Assembly: GCA_934693215.1 (NCBI GenBank)
Contig: CAKUVB010000096.1
Location: 1 to 6,759 of the forward strand
Reading direction: 5' to 3'
DNA from: an uncultured Candidatus Melainabacteria bacterium
GTDB taxonomy: Bacteria > Cyanobacteriota > Vampirovibrionia > Gastranaerophilales > Gastranaerophilaceae
Length of the DNA: 6,759 bases
Shown here: piece after piece, positions 1-5,193 of the stretch
Position numbering within the stretch: position 1 is the first letter of the stretch
Layout: each line of letters begins with the position of its first letter
Notes under the pieces: model-generated
What the model saw: the letters and a program-made list of their open reading frames with translations, nothing else
Database searches by the model: none
Told to the model about the DNA's origin: nothing
Made by a program: the position numbers and the translations under genes

Positions 1-189
1 ATCAAGTACATAATGTTTAATCCCAAGAAAATCGGCAACTTGTTTTGCATTAGTAATAATTGTTTCTGCGGATTCGGAATTAATCATTTTCCCTGTCAAT
101 CCAACAACTTCATATCCAGCATTTTTTAATAAAAATGCTGTAACACTACTATCCAAACCTCCACTAAGAGCTACTGCTACTCGTTTCAC
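1..189 (-). CDS. PP-loop ATPase, MnmA-like tRNA 2-thiouridylase (N-terminal part, cut by window edge)
   Basis: The visible 63 codons run off the left edge. Residues 3-16 read RVAVALSGGLDSSV, a beta strand followed by the SGGxDSS pyrophosphatase loop that binds ATP in N-type ATP pyrophosphatases. The following text (AGYEVVGLTGKM, then NAKQVADFLGIKHYVLD at 47-63) matches the layout of MnmA, where a second strand is followed by a helix with 'VAxxLGI'. MnmA thiolates U34 of Lys, Glu and Gln tRNAs in the cytoplasm. The Leu in SGGLDSS is more typical of QueC or asparagine synthetase, and LarE-type sulfur transferases also begin this way, so the exact family is open; the catalytic cysteines lie outside the window. 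The start is taken as GTG at 189, because no ATG fits and an AGGAG lies 6 nt upstream (200-196). The GTG overlaps the stop of the preceding gene by one base, which suggests coupled translation. PP-loop identity is confident; the MnmA assignment is moderate. Confidence 0.82.
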   Translation of the reverse strand, partial: MKRVAVALSGGLDSSVTAFLLKNAGYEVVGLTGKMINSESAETIITNAKQVADFLGIKHYVLD

Positions 190-959
190 TAATAACTCCT
201 AAGACCTTTTTCTGTAAGCATATATTCAGAAGATACATCATCATTACCTTGATGTATTTGTGTAATAAATTCTCTGGCAATGGCACTTTGTAATATTGAA
301 TGGTCAACAATAATAGTAAAGTTTTGCATTAATTTTGCATTAATATGTTTAAGATTAAATGTATTCATGTTTTCATATTGGGCAAGATATTGAGCCGTAA
401 TTACAAGAAAATCTAGTTTATCTAAAGCTGATTTTCCTTCAACATATTGGATAAATCTCTCATCTTTATCTATTGGCGGGGTTTCAATTTGCGTAGACAT
501 TTCATTGTTCAAAATCTTATCAAAATCAGGTTGAGGTTCTGGTTCTGGATTTTGCAAAGAATTGATTGTTATAGGTTTTACCGGACCTATATCAATGTTT
601 TGAGGGATTATATCTTCGTTTACAATATTTTCTGGTTGATTAATAACAGTTTGTTGTTCTTCTTGTGAAATATGCTCAAAAACAACCGGTTGAACTTGAA
701 CTTCCTCTGGAGTTTTATGTTCTTGTTGAGGAATCTCCTCGTCTTTAATCATATTTTGGTCAAAACTTTGCGTAGGTTCTGAGTTTTGTACACAGTTTTC
801 TGTACTAATGTTTTGTTGAGAAAATTCTTCAAAAACTTTTGGTTTAGGTTTATTTGAAGCTTGATGTATAATCAAGTCCAATTGCTTTTCAACTGCAGAT
901 TTATCATCTGTAGTTAATTCTAATTCTATATCACCTTTTCTTAAAACAATTGTATACAT
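189..959 (-). CDS. Hypothetical protein: N-terminal KGDIELEL module, Q/E/P-rich linker, C-terminal winged-helix-like domain
   Basis: I do not recognise this 256-aa family by name. Three parts are visible. Residues 1-32 (MYTIVLRKGDIELELTTDD...) look like a short beta hairpin plus helix and are nearly repeated by the 41-aa gene just upstream. Residues ~35-160 are a low-complexity linker rich in Gln, Glu and Pro with few hydrophobic residues, probably disordered; it holds the only Cys (C56). Residues ~167-256 look folded, with helix-rich text (ALDKLDFLVITAQYLAQYEN, then NAKLMQNFTIIVDHSILQSA) ending in EYMLTEKGLRSY, a pattern typical of the strand-turn end of winged-helix domains. No signal peptide or membrane segment is seen. 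DNA binding is only an inference from that tail. The start matches the paralogous N-terminus, but its Shine-Dalgarno is weak, and the ATG lies 5 nt after the previous stop, so it may depend on reinitiation. It is probably co-transcribed with the PP-loop gene below it. Confidence 0.8.
   Translation of the reverse strand: MYTIVLRKGDIELELTTDDKSAVEKQLDLIIHQASNKPKPKVFEEFSQQNISTENCVQNSEPTQSFDQNMIKDEEIPQQEHKTPEEVQVQPVVFEHISQEEQQTVINQPENIVNEDIIPQNIDIGPVKPITINSLQNPEPEPQPDFDKILNNEMSTQIETPPIDKDERFIQYVEGKSALDKLDFLVITAQYLAQYENMNTFNLKHINAKLMQNFTIIVDHSILQSAIAREFITQIHQGNDDVSSEYMLTEKGLRSY
196..200 (-). promoter_or_regulatory. Ribosome binding site fixing the GTG start of the PP-loop gene
   Basis: The minus strand reads AGGAG, then TTATTA, then GTG. 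The site lies inside the last codons of the upstream 256-aa gene, with a 6-nt spacer. It supports GTG at 189 as the true start, with the TAG stop and GTG start sharing one G. Confidence 0.75.
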
Positions 960-964
960 TTATT

Positions 965-1090
965 TTATTGATTGCCTTTCAATAATTCATCACGCCATTT
1001 GTTTAATTGTTCTTCTACAAATTCAATATCATCTGATTTTAATTCAATTTCGATATCACCTTTTTTCATTTTGAAAACATATTCGTGCAT
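965..1090 (-). CDS. Small 41-aa protein, paralogue of the N-terminal module of the 256-aa protein
   Basis: This short ORF has strong start signals: GAGGAG with ATG following AGGAG by 5 nt, and a TAA stop at 967-965. The product begins MHEYVFKMKKGDIEIELKSD and continues DIEFVEEQLNKWRDELLKGNQ. It aligns with the start of the next gene (MYTIVLRKGDIELELTTDD, then KSAVEKQLDLI): both share K-G-D-I-E-x-E-L, then DD, then V-E-x-Q-L. That conservation across two adjacent genes is good evidence of a real protein and not a chance ORF. The predicted shape is two short strands plus one charged amphipathic helix, with no membrane segment. Its function is unknown; it could be a free partner or regulator that pairs with the same module in the 256-aa protein (inference). 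The gap to the next start is only 5 nt, so the two are probably co-translated. Confidence 0.8.
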   Translation of the reverse strand: MHEYVFKMKKGDIEIELKSDDIEFVEEQLNKWRDELLKGNQ

Positions 1091-1095
1091 AAACT

Positions 1096-1101
1096 CTCCT
1101 C
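1096..1101 (-). promoter_or_regulatory. Ribosome binding site of the 41-aa gene
   Basis: The minus strand reads GAGGAG followed by AGTTT and ATG at 1090. The strong match and 5-nt spacer support translation of this short gene. Confidence 0.75.
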
Positions 1102-1125
1102 ATGTAAAAATTTACCTAATCAAAG

Positions 1126-1183
1126 TTTACATTAAATAATACTATTTTTAAAGTTTGTAACAATTTATATGTTTTAATGTAAA
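1126..1183. repeat. Perfect 11-bp inverted repeat pair (TTTACATTAAA / TTTAATGTAAA)
   Basis: TTTACATTAAA at 1126-1136 and its exact reverse complement TTTAATGTAAA at 1173-1183 flank the candidate minus-strand promoter; a third near copy, GTTACATTAAA, lies at 1258-1268 just after the candidate plus-strand -10. The arms are 36 bp apart, so a paired operator is more likely than an RNA hairpin. The composition is AT-rich and chance cannot be excluded. Confidence 0.4.
1136..1163 (-). promoter_or_regulatory. Candidate promoter of the 41-aa/256-aa/PP-loop operon
   Basis: On the minus strand a TTGTTA hexamer (1163-1158) and TATTAT (1141-1136) are separated by 16 bp, a sigma-70-like arrangement. Transcription would start near 1129, giving a leader of about 40 nt. 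The -35 hexamer overlaps the TGTTACAAA motif found in other intergenic sites. In sequence this AT-rich, chance matches are common. Confidence 0.45.
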
Positions 1184-1248
1184 TTTTTATTAAATTTTTG
1201 TAACATTTCAAAGTTTTTAAGCAAAAAATAATCTTTTTGATTCTTATT

Positions 1249-1254
1249 TATAAT
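1249..1254 (+). promoter_or_regulatory. Candidate -10 element for the giant GT5 gene
   Basis: A perfect TATAAT lies 67 bp before the ATG. No convincing -35 is found 16-18 bp upstream, nor an extended -10 TG, so the call rests on the -10 alone. The leader would be about 60 nt. Confidence 0.4.
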
Positions 1255-1262
1255 ATAGTTAC

Positions 1263-1298
1263 ATTAAAAAGGTGTATTTATTTATATATTAAAAAGGT
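1263..1298 (+). repeat. Direct repeat ATTAAAAAGGT in the 5' leader of the GT5 gene
   Basis: Identical 11-mers at 1263-1273 and 1288-1298 are spaced 25 nt apart, and a partial echo (ATTAAGGAGT) at 1306-1315 contains the real ribosome binding site. The copies resemble weak Shine-Dalgarno sequences without a useful ORF behind them. They may be leftovers of local duplication or a protein- or ribosome-binding leader element. Confidence 0.4.
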
Positions 1299-1308
1299 TG
1301 TGTTAATT

Positions 1309-1314
1309 AAGGAG
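1309..1314 (+). promoter_or_regulatory. Ribosome binding site of the giant GT5 gene
   Basis: AAGGAG with a 7-nt spacer to ATG at 1322, a strong consensus match that fixes the start of the unusually long N-terminal extension. Confidence 0.8.
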
Positions 1315-1321
1315 TAAAGTT

Positions 1322-4300
1322 ATGTCAGATGTTTTAGGTGTTGGTAAGCCAAATGTATTTAAGTCTTTTAAGGCTGCACCACAAAATTTGGTTTCAAGAA
1401 CCGTACAACAAGGAAATCAGACGACACAAGTTGTATCAAATGAGCCTTCAAAATCTGATAAAAAATCAAAATTAGATAAAGCAATGCCATATGTAGCAGC
1501 AGGTGCATCAGCAGTTGCGATTGGGGCATCTGCAGTTGCCGTTGTTGGTAACAGAAGAAATTCAAAAGCTGTTTTGAATAAATTAGAGGAACTGGAAAAA
1601 CGCATGGTTAAAGGCGGAGGAGCTCCTGTAGATAAAGAAACCTTGAAAAATACAACCTCTTTTATTGTTGGGATATTAGGTGCAGCAACAGGCGGTGCTG
1701 TTGTAAACCATTTTGATAAGAATAAAGATACCTTAAAAAACATCGGTATGACTGATGATGAAATAAACAATAGTAAAATGAAAGTTGAAAATGCAGCCAA
1801 TGAAAGAGAAGGTAGAGTTGGTAGAGCAGAAAATGCCGCTAGCGAAGCTATGAGAAGAGCAAATGAAGCAGATGGAAAAGCTCAAAATGCAGAAAACAAA
1901 GCTAATTCTGTAGAAGGAAAAGCAAATCAAGCAATGGATACCGCAAACAGTGCAATGAGTCGTGCAAATTCTGTTTCTAATCAAAATAGTTTAGCATTAA
2001 AAATTCACCGTCAACCATGGCATGGGTTGAACTTAATGGTTGTGAATAATAATGAAAAATATATGAATAAAGGTAAAATCGAATCAGCGATGGACGATAT
2101 TCATACTGCAGTAATGTATCGTACTGGTCGTAAACCTGGTCAAACTAAAGAAATTATTACAAACTATCATAAAAAATATGTACCTTTAATGAAATCAAAT
2201 GCAACTTGGGCTATTACTGCAGAGTTTGACCCAATTAAAGCGGGTGGTTTAGGTTCTGTACCAATGGAACTTCAAAACAACTTTACAGATATGGGTATTG
2301 ATAATCCGGTATTTATTCCTATGTATCAACAAAAAGGAAAAGCTGAGTTTGTAGAATACGGTAACGAAAAAACTGGAAAATCATACAAATATATTTATGG
2401 TGGAGAAACATTTAACTTGAAGAAAATGGCTGAAATGCCTGTTCAACAATATCGTGGTAACAAAGTTCTTAACCAAAAAGTTGAATTCTTTGTAGGACAC
2501 CCTAAACGTCAAGGTGTAGATGGTAAAAAGGCAGAAAATCCAGATCAACAAATTATATTTGTTAAAAACTCAGATAATTTTGGTGGAGATATTTACGCAA
2601 ACAATGTAAATGCTGATGAACCGGAAAAATTTGCATTTTTATCAAAAGCTGTATATCAGTTAGCTGAAGCAAAAGTTTCTCAAGCTCTAGGTAAACAAAA
2701 AACAGGTTTAGGAGAAATTAAGGTTGTAGATAAAGAAGCTTATGATTCTGTAAATCCTCCTGTTTCAATGATATTAAACGACTGGCACGCAGCACCAATG
2801 GCTGGTTTGTTAAGATACAAAGCTCCAATGGAAAATGCTTATAACGTAATTGACGATGATGTAAAAGATGCCTTAAGAGATATGCCGTTATTGATGATTG
2901 GTCACAACGCAGGTATTTCTGGTGGTACTCGTAATGACTCAATAGAACGTAGTGATATGGTTACAGAAAATATCGTAAATACATTATATGATTCTTATGC
3001 TTACGGTATTACTGAAAATGCATCAACAGGAAGTCAGTATGCCGATGTTGATAACGCAGTTGTTTATTCAAAAGATAATGAAAATGATAGACAATTTAAT
3101 AACTTGGCACATGGTATTTCATTGTCAGATTATTATGTTCCTGTATCAAGAAACTATGAAAAAGAATTAAAAGCTGGCAAACAAGCTTCAGGCATGGCAT
3201 TTGATATTATTAATCAACGTAAAGACGGTGATACTATCAAGGGTGAAGTTAATGGTTTAGATAGAGCCTTAAATACTACAGAATCAAAAGCCGGCTGGTT
3301 GAAAGCTAAGTTTGGAATTGACTTAAAAACATACAACCATTACACTCCAATAGATGAAGTAATGGAAGATAGACAACATAACAAAATGGAATTCTTTGAT
3401 AATTTCTTGAAACCGGTTATGGATAAAGAACCTCCTAAAGGTGGTTTTAGATATCAATCAATCGGTGAACCAATAAAAATTACAAGAGAAGATTTTGAAA
3501 ATGCACCAATGATTGCATTTGCTCACAGATTGACTGACCAAAAAGGTTTAGGTACATTCCAAAAAGCAGTTCAAGAAATGTTTAATACTTGGGACGAAAA
3601 ACACCCAGGACAACCAAAACCTGTAGTAATTGCAGGTGGTGAACTTGAAGAAGGTCATGAAAAACAATTCTTAGATGCATTGAAAAACCCGGATAATTAC
3701 AAAAATAAAGACGATGTAAACAGAATTCAAGTTTTACAAGGCTTTATGCCAAATCCATCATTGTATTCTGCAGTTACATATTTCTGTGCTCCGTCAACAT
3801 TTGAACCTTGTGGTTTGACTCAAGGTGAATGTTATGCAATGGGTACTCCAATAATCACAACTGCAACAGGTGGTTTTGTTGATACAATTACAGATGGTAA
3901 AAATGGATTTGTTGCAGAATATGATGGTAGTTATGCAAACGATATTAAACAACATGGTTTAAAAGGTACTGAACACGAACAAGAATGGTTTGCTCATTAT
4001 GGTCACAACTTGGCTGAAAAATTTGATGAAGGTTTAGATGTATTCTTCAATGATAAAGATAAATACAAATCTATTGTTAAGAATAACTTGAATGAAAACT
4101 TGAGTTGGAACAGAGGTACTGCAGATGACCCAATTCACGGATATATTGATAGATTAGCTATCAATAAGGAAGATAACGTAGAGGCTAATGTTGCATCAGT
4201 AAGACAATATATTGCACCAATTCTTAAAGAGTTTGATAAACTTGAAAAAGGAAAAATTTCAGAAGCAACATTCGAAAAGAATACTCCAGTTATGAAATTA

Positions 4301-4696
4301 GCTAAGAATGATAAAGAAGCTGTTGCAAAGAAAGATAAAGTGTTTGGTGATTTTGAATCTATAAACGATAAAAAACAAGCAAACATTGAACAATCTATTA
4401 GTACATTAGACAAGCATATAGCTGATTATCAAGCAAAAATTGAAATTGATAATAATGATTACTCATCTAAGGCAAAATTAGATAATATCAATCTTAAGAA
4501 GAGTATGGAAGAAGATAAACTTGATACTGTGTTAACTTCTTATAATACTGTTGAAAATGATAGACAAATGCTTGATAAGTTAGTTCAAGTTTATGCACAT
4601 AACAAAAAATCAGATAAAAAAATAGATATGAAATCTCCAGAATATGCTGATTTTAATAATTGGAAAAATGAAATTCTTTCAAAATATGCCGGATAA
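1322..4696 (+). CDS. Giant membrane-associated glycogen/starch synthase-like GT5 glycosyltransferase with Ala coiled coil
   Basis: The 1124-aa product contains a GT5 core at roughly 295-945, more than the usual ~480 aa. GT5 enzymes transfer glucose from ADP- or UDP-glucose to the non-reducing end of an alpha-1,4-glucan. Visible motifs are KAGGLGSV (306-313; sugar-nucleotide loop, usually KTGGL), NDWHAA (486-491), GHNAG (527-531; the 'HN' histidine), GEVNGLD (641-647; usually NGID), HRLTDQKG (735-742; Arg and Lys for phosphate binding), FEPCGLTQGE (827-836; catalytic Glu828) and SWNRGTA near 928. Ahead of the core come a basic tail, two Gly/Ala-rich hydrophobic segments (~55-76 and ~111-129), and an alanine heptad coil (~166-221). 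Behind it is a charged helical tail (~950-1124). No cleavable signal peptide is apparent. A cytosolic enzyme tethered to a membrane or a granule surface is my inference. The closest flanking genes are not glg genes. GT5 fold is confident; the exact glucan and donor are not. Confidence 0.9.
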   Translation: MSDVLGVGKPNVFKSFKAAPQNLVSRTVQQGNQTTQVVSNEPSKSDKKSKLDKAMPYVAAGASAVAIGASAVAVVGNRRNSKAVLNKLEELEKRMVKGGGAPVDKETLKNTTSFIVGILGAATGGAVVNHFDKNKDTLKNIGMTDDEINNSKMKVENAANEREGRVGRAENAASEAMRRANEADGKAQNAENKANSVEGKANQAMDTANSAMSRANSVSNQNSLALKIHRQPWHGLNLMVVNNNEKYMNKGKIESAMDDIHTAVMYRTGRKPGQTKEIITNYHKKYVPLMKSNATWAITAEFDPIKAGGLGSVPMELQNNFTDMGIDNPVFIPMYQQKGKAEFVEYGNEKTGKSYKYIYGGETFNLKKMAEMPVQQYRGNKVLNQKVEFFVGHPKRQGVDGKKAENPDQQIIFVKNSDNFGGDIYANNVNADEPEKFAFLSKAVYQLAEAKVSQALGKQKTGLGEIKVVDKEAYDSVNPPVSMILNDWHAAPMAGLLRYKAPMENAYNVIDDDVKDALRDMPLLMIGHNAGISGGTRNDSIERSDMVTENIVNTLYDSYAYGITENASTGSQYADVDNAVVYSKDNENDRQFNNLAHGISLSDYYVPVSRNYEKELKAGKQASGMAFDIINQRKDGDTIKGEVNGLDRALNTTESKAGWLKAKFGIDLKTYNHYTPIDEVMEDRQHNKMEFFDNFLKPVMDKEPPKGGFRYQSIGEPIKITREDFENAPMIAFAHRLTDQKGLGTFQKAVQEMFNTWDEKHPGQPKPVVIAGGELEEGHEKQFLDALKNPDNYKNKDDVNRIQVLQGFMPNPSLYSAVTYFCAPSTFEPCGLTQGECYAMGTPIITTATGGFVDTITDGKNGFVAEYDGSYANDIKQHGLKGTEHEQEWFAHYGHNLAEKFDEGLDVFFNDKDKYKSIVKNNLNENLSWNRGTADDPIHGYIDRLAINKEDNVEANVASVRQYIAPILKEFDKLEKGKISEATFEKNTPVMKLAKNDKEAVAKKDKVFGDFESINDKKQANIEQSISTLDKHIADYQAKIEIDNNDYSSKAKLDNINLKKSMEEDKLDTVLTSYNTVENDRQMLDKLVQVYAHNKKSDKKIDMKSPEYADFNNWKNEILSKYAG
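1484..1708 (+). other. Two Gly/Ala-rich hydrophobic segments in the GT5 N-terminal extension
   Basis: Residues 55-76 (MPYVAAGASAVAIGASAVAV and two more) follow a strongly basic stretch (KSDKKSKLDK). Residues 111-129 contain SFIVGILGAATGGAVV, with glycines spaced as in glycine-zipper membrane helices. A charged 34-residue loop with a LEELEKR helix separates them. A membrane hairpin with both ends in the cytoplasm is the simplest reading; the hydrophobicity is moderate, so self-association without membrane insertion remains possible. Confidence 0.6.
1817..1984 (+). other. Eight-heptad alanine coiled coil encoded in the GT5 gene
   Basis: Residues 166-221 have small residues at both core positions of every heptad: V166/A169, A173/A176, A180/A183, A187/A190, A194/V197, A201/A204, A208/A211 and A215/V218, with polar or charged residues elsewhere. 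From 180 on, each heptad starts with A-N or A-Q. This is the signature of a tightly packed alanine coil, as in Lpp-type coils, and suggests oligomerisation of the enzyme or a rigid stalk. Confidence 0.75.
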
Positions 4697-4715
4697 ACTT
4701 GGTATCAAATAATAT

Positions 4716-4749
4716 AAAAATAGGACGACAAGATTGTCGTCCTATTTTT
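4716..4749. terminator. Bidirectional intrinsic terminator between convergent genes
   Basis: A perfect 16-bp inverted repeat (4716-4731 with 4734-4749, centred on GA) has the core AGGACGACAA / TTGTCGTCCT. The plus-strand hairpin is followed by a T run and the minus-strand reading also ends in T's, so it can serve both the GT5 gene (stop at 4696) and the convergent 80-aa gene (stop at 4786). In practice the loop would open to about 4-6 nt. Confidence 0.9.
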
Positions 4750-4785
4750 TATCCCTGTTTCCTTTTCCTCTAATTTTACTCTACG

Positions 4786-5028
4786 TTATGCTGCTAATTT
4801 TTTGATATAACGTACGGTATCTTTATATGTTTCTCTGATAAAGCCTTTGAATAACTCTGATAAAGGTCTTCTATCAATACTTGCAAAAACGTGATAAATT
4901 GGGTCTTTTGCATTGTTAAATCTCATTTGTTTATCTTTTTTGTTTAAATAATATTTTGTAAAATCATCTGGAATATCTAAAGTTCCGATTGGTTTTTTAT
5001 TACGTTCAACAGCACTCATTCTTTGCAT
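4786..5028 (-). CDS. Conserved-looking 80-aa hypothetical protein, basic and soluble
   Basis: I do not recognise this family. The product begins MQRMSAVERNKKPIGTLDIP and contains DDFTKYYLNKKDKQ, then a region with DPIYHVFASIDRRPLSELFK, and ends in a basic amphipathic helix (ETYKDTVRYIKKLAA). It is Lys/Arg rich, has no Cys and no hydrophobic segment, so it is probably a small cytoplasmic protein, perhaps nucleic-acid or ribosome associated (weak inference). ATG at 5028 is preceded by a purine-rich GAGAG with an 8-nt spacer; a second Met at residue 4 is an alternative start without a better site. It is a single-gene unit, convergent with the GT5 gene across a shared terminator and divergent from manC. 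Gene reality is supported by its own promoter-like sequence, ordinary composition and clean fit between a terminator and a promoter region. Confidence 0.75.
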   Translation of the reverse strand: MQRMSAVERNKKPIGTLDIPDDFTKYYLNKKDKQMRFNNAKDPIYHVFASIDRRPLSELFKGFIRETYKDTVRYIKKLAA

Positions 5029-5102
5029 AATTATTGCTCTCTTTCTCTCTTAAATATCTCTTATGTATATATAAAGTATTTAACTTAGAAAAAATTGCTT
5101 TT

Positions 5103-5132
5103 TTTATAACATAATATTAAGTTTTGTAACAA
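5103..5132 (-). promoter_or_regulatory. Candidate promoter of the 80-aa gene
   Basis: On the minus strand TTGTTA (5132-5127) and TATAAA (5108-5103) are 18 bp apart, and TGT just before the -10 gives an extended -10. The leader would be about 65-70 nt. The upstream TTGTTACAAA box closely matches that before the 41-aa gene. A second AT-rich block (TATATA near 5060-5070) could be an alternative -10. Confidence 0.45.
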
Positions 5133-5155
5133 CGAATTTTATCAGTATTATTTGA

Positions 5156-5164
5156 TGATATAAT
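5156..5164 (+). promoter_or_regulatory. Extended -10 promoter of the manC-mtaB operon
   Basis: TGATATAAT is a perfect extended -10 (TG-N-TATAAT). No good -35 is present at the normal distance, as is common for extended -10 promoters. The start would be near 5171, giving a leader of only about 23 nt. Confidence 0.6.
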
Positions 5165-5179
5165 TAATATAAGGAAGAT

Positions 5180-5184
5180 GAGGG
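5180..5184 (+). promoter_or_regulatory. Ribosome binding site of manC
   Basis: GAGGG with a 9-nt spacer to ATG at 5194. An AAGGAAG further upstream (5171-5177) is too distant and sits at the expected transcription start. Confidence 0.6.
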
Positions 5185-5193
5185 ATAAACAGT

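Noticed and set aside
447..668. 73-aa plus-strand ORF opposite the 256-aa gene
   Set aside because: It is antisense to the linker-coding part of a better-supported gene, has Trp/Phe/Ile-rich shadow composition, and has no ribosome binding site or recognisable motif.
1272..1292. Six-codon GTG upstream ORF in the GT5 leader
   Set aside because: Its supposed Shine-Dalgarno overlaps the start codon too closely and the peptide has no attenuator-like codon pattern.
1484..1549. First GT5 hydrophobic segment as a cleavable signal peptide
   Set aside because: It begins 54 residues in, is followed by a second hydrophobic segment and has no clear cleavage context; a cytosolic sugar-nucleotide enzyme would not be expected to be exported.
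1368..1984. Three overlapping minus-strand ORFs (65-127 aa) opposite the GT5 N-terminus
   Set aside because: They are antisense to the alanine coil and hydrophobic segments; the Cys/Ser/Phe-rich products are what reverse-strand Ala/Asn/Lys codons give.
2718..3170. Minus-strand 74-aa and plus-strand 60-aa ORFs within the GT5 core
   Set aside because: They overlap sequence encoding conserved GT5 motifs in the main frame and have no start signals of their own.
4135..4413. 92-aa minus-strand ORF opposite the GT5 C-terminal tail
   Set aside because: Shadow ORF with Ser/Leu/Phe-rich text, antisense to Lys/Asp-rich coding sequence and lacking a ribosome binding site.
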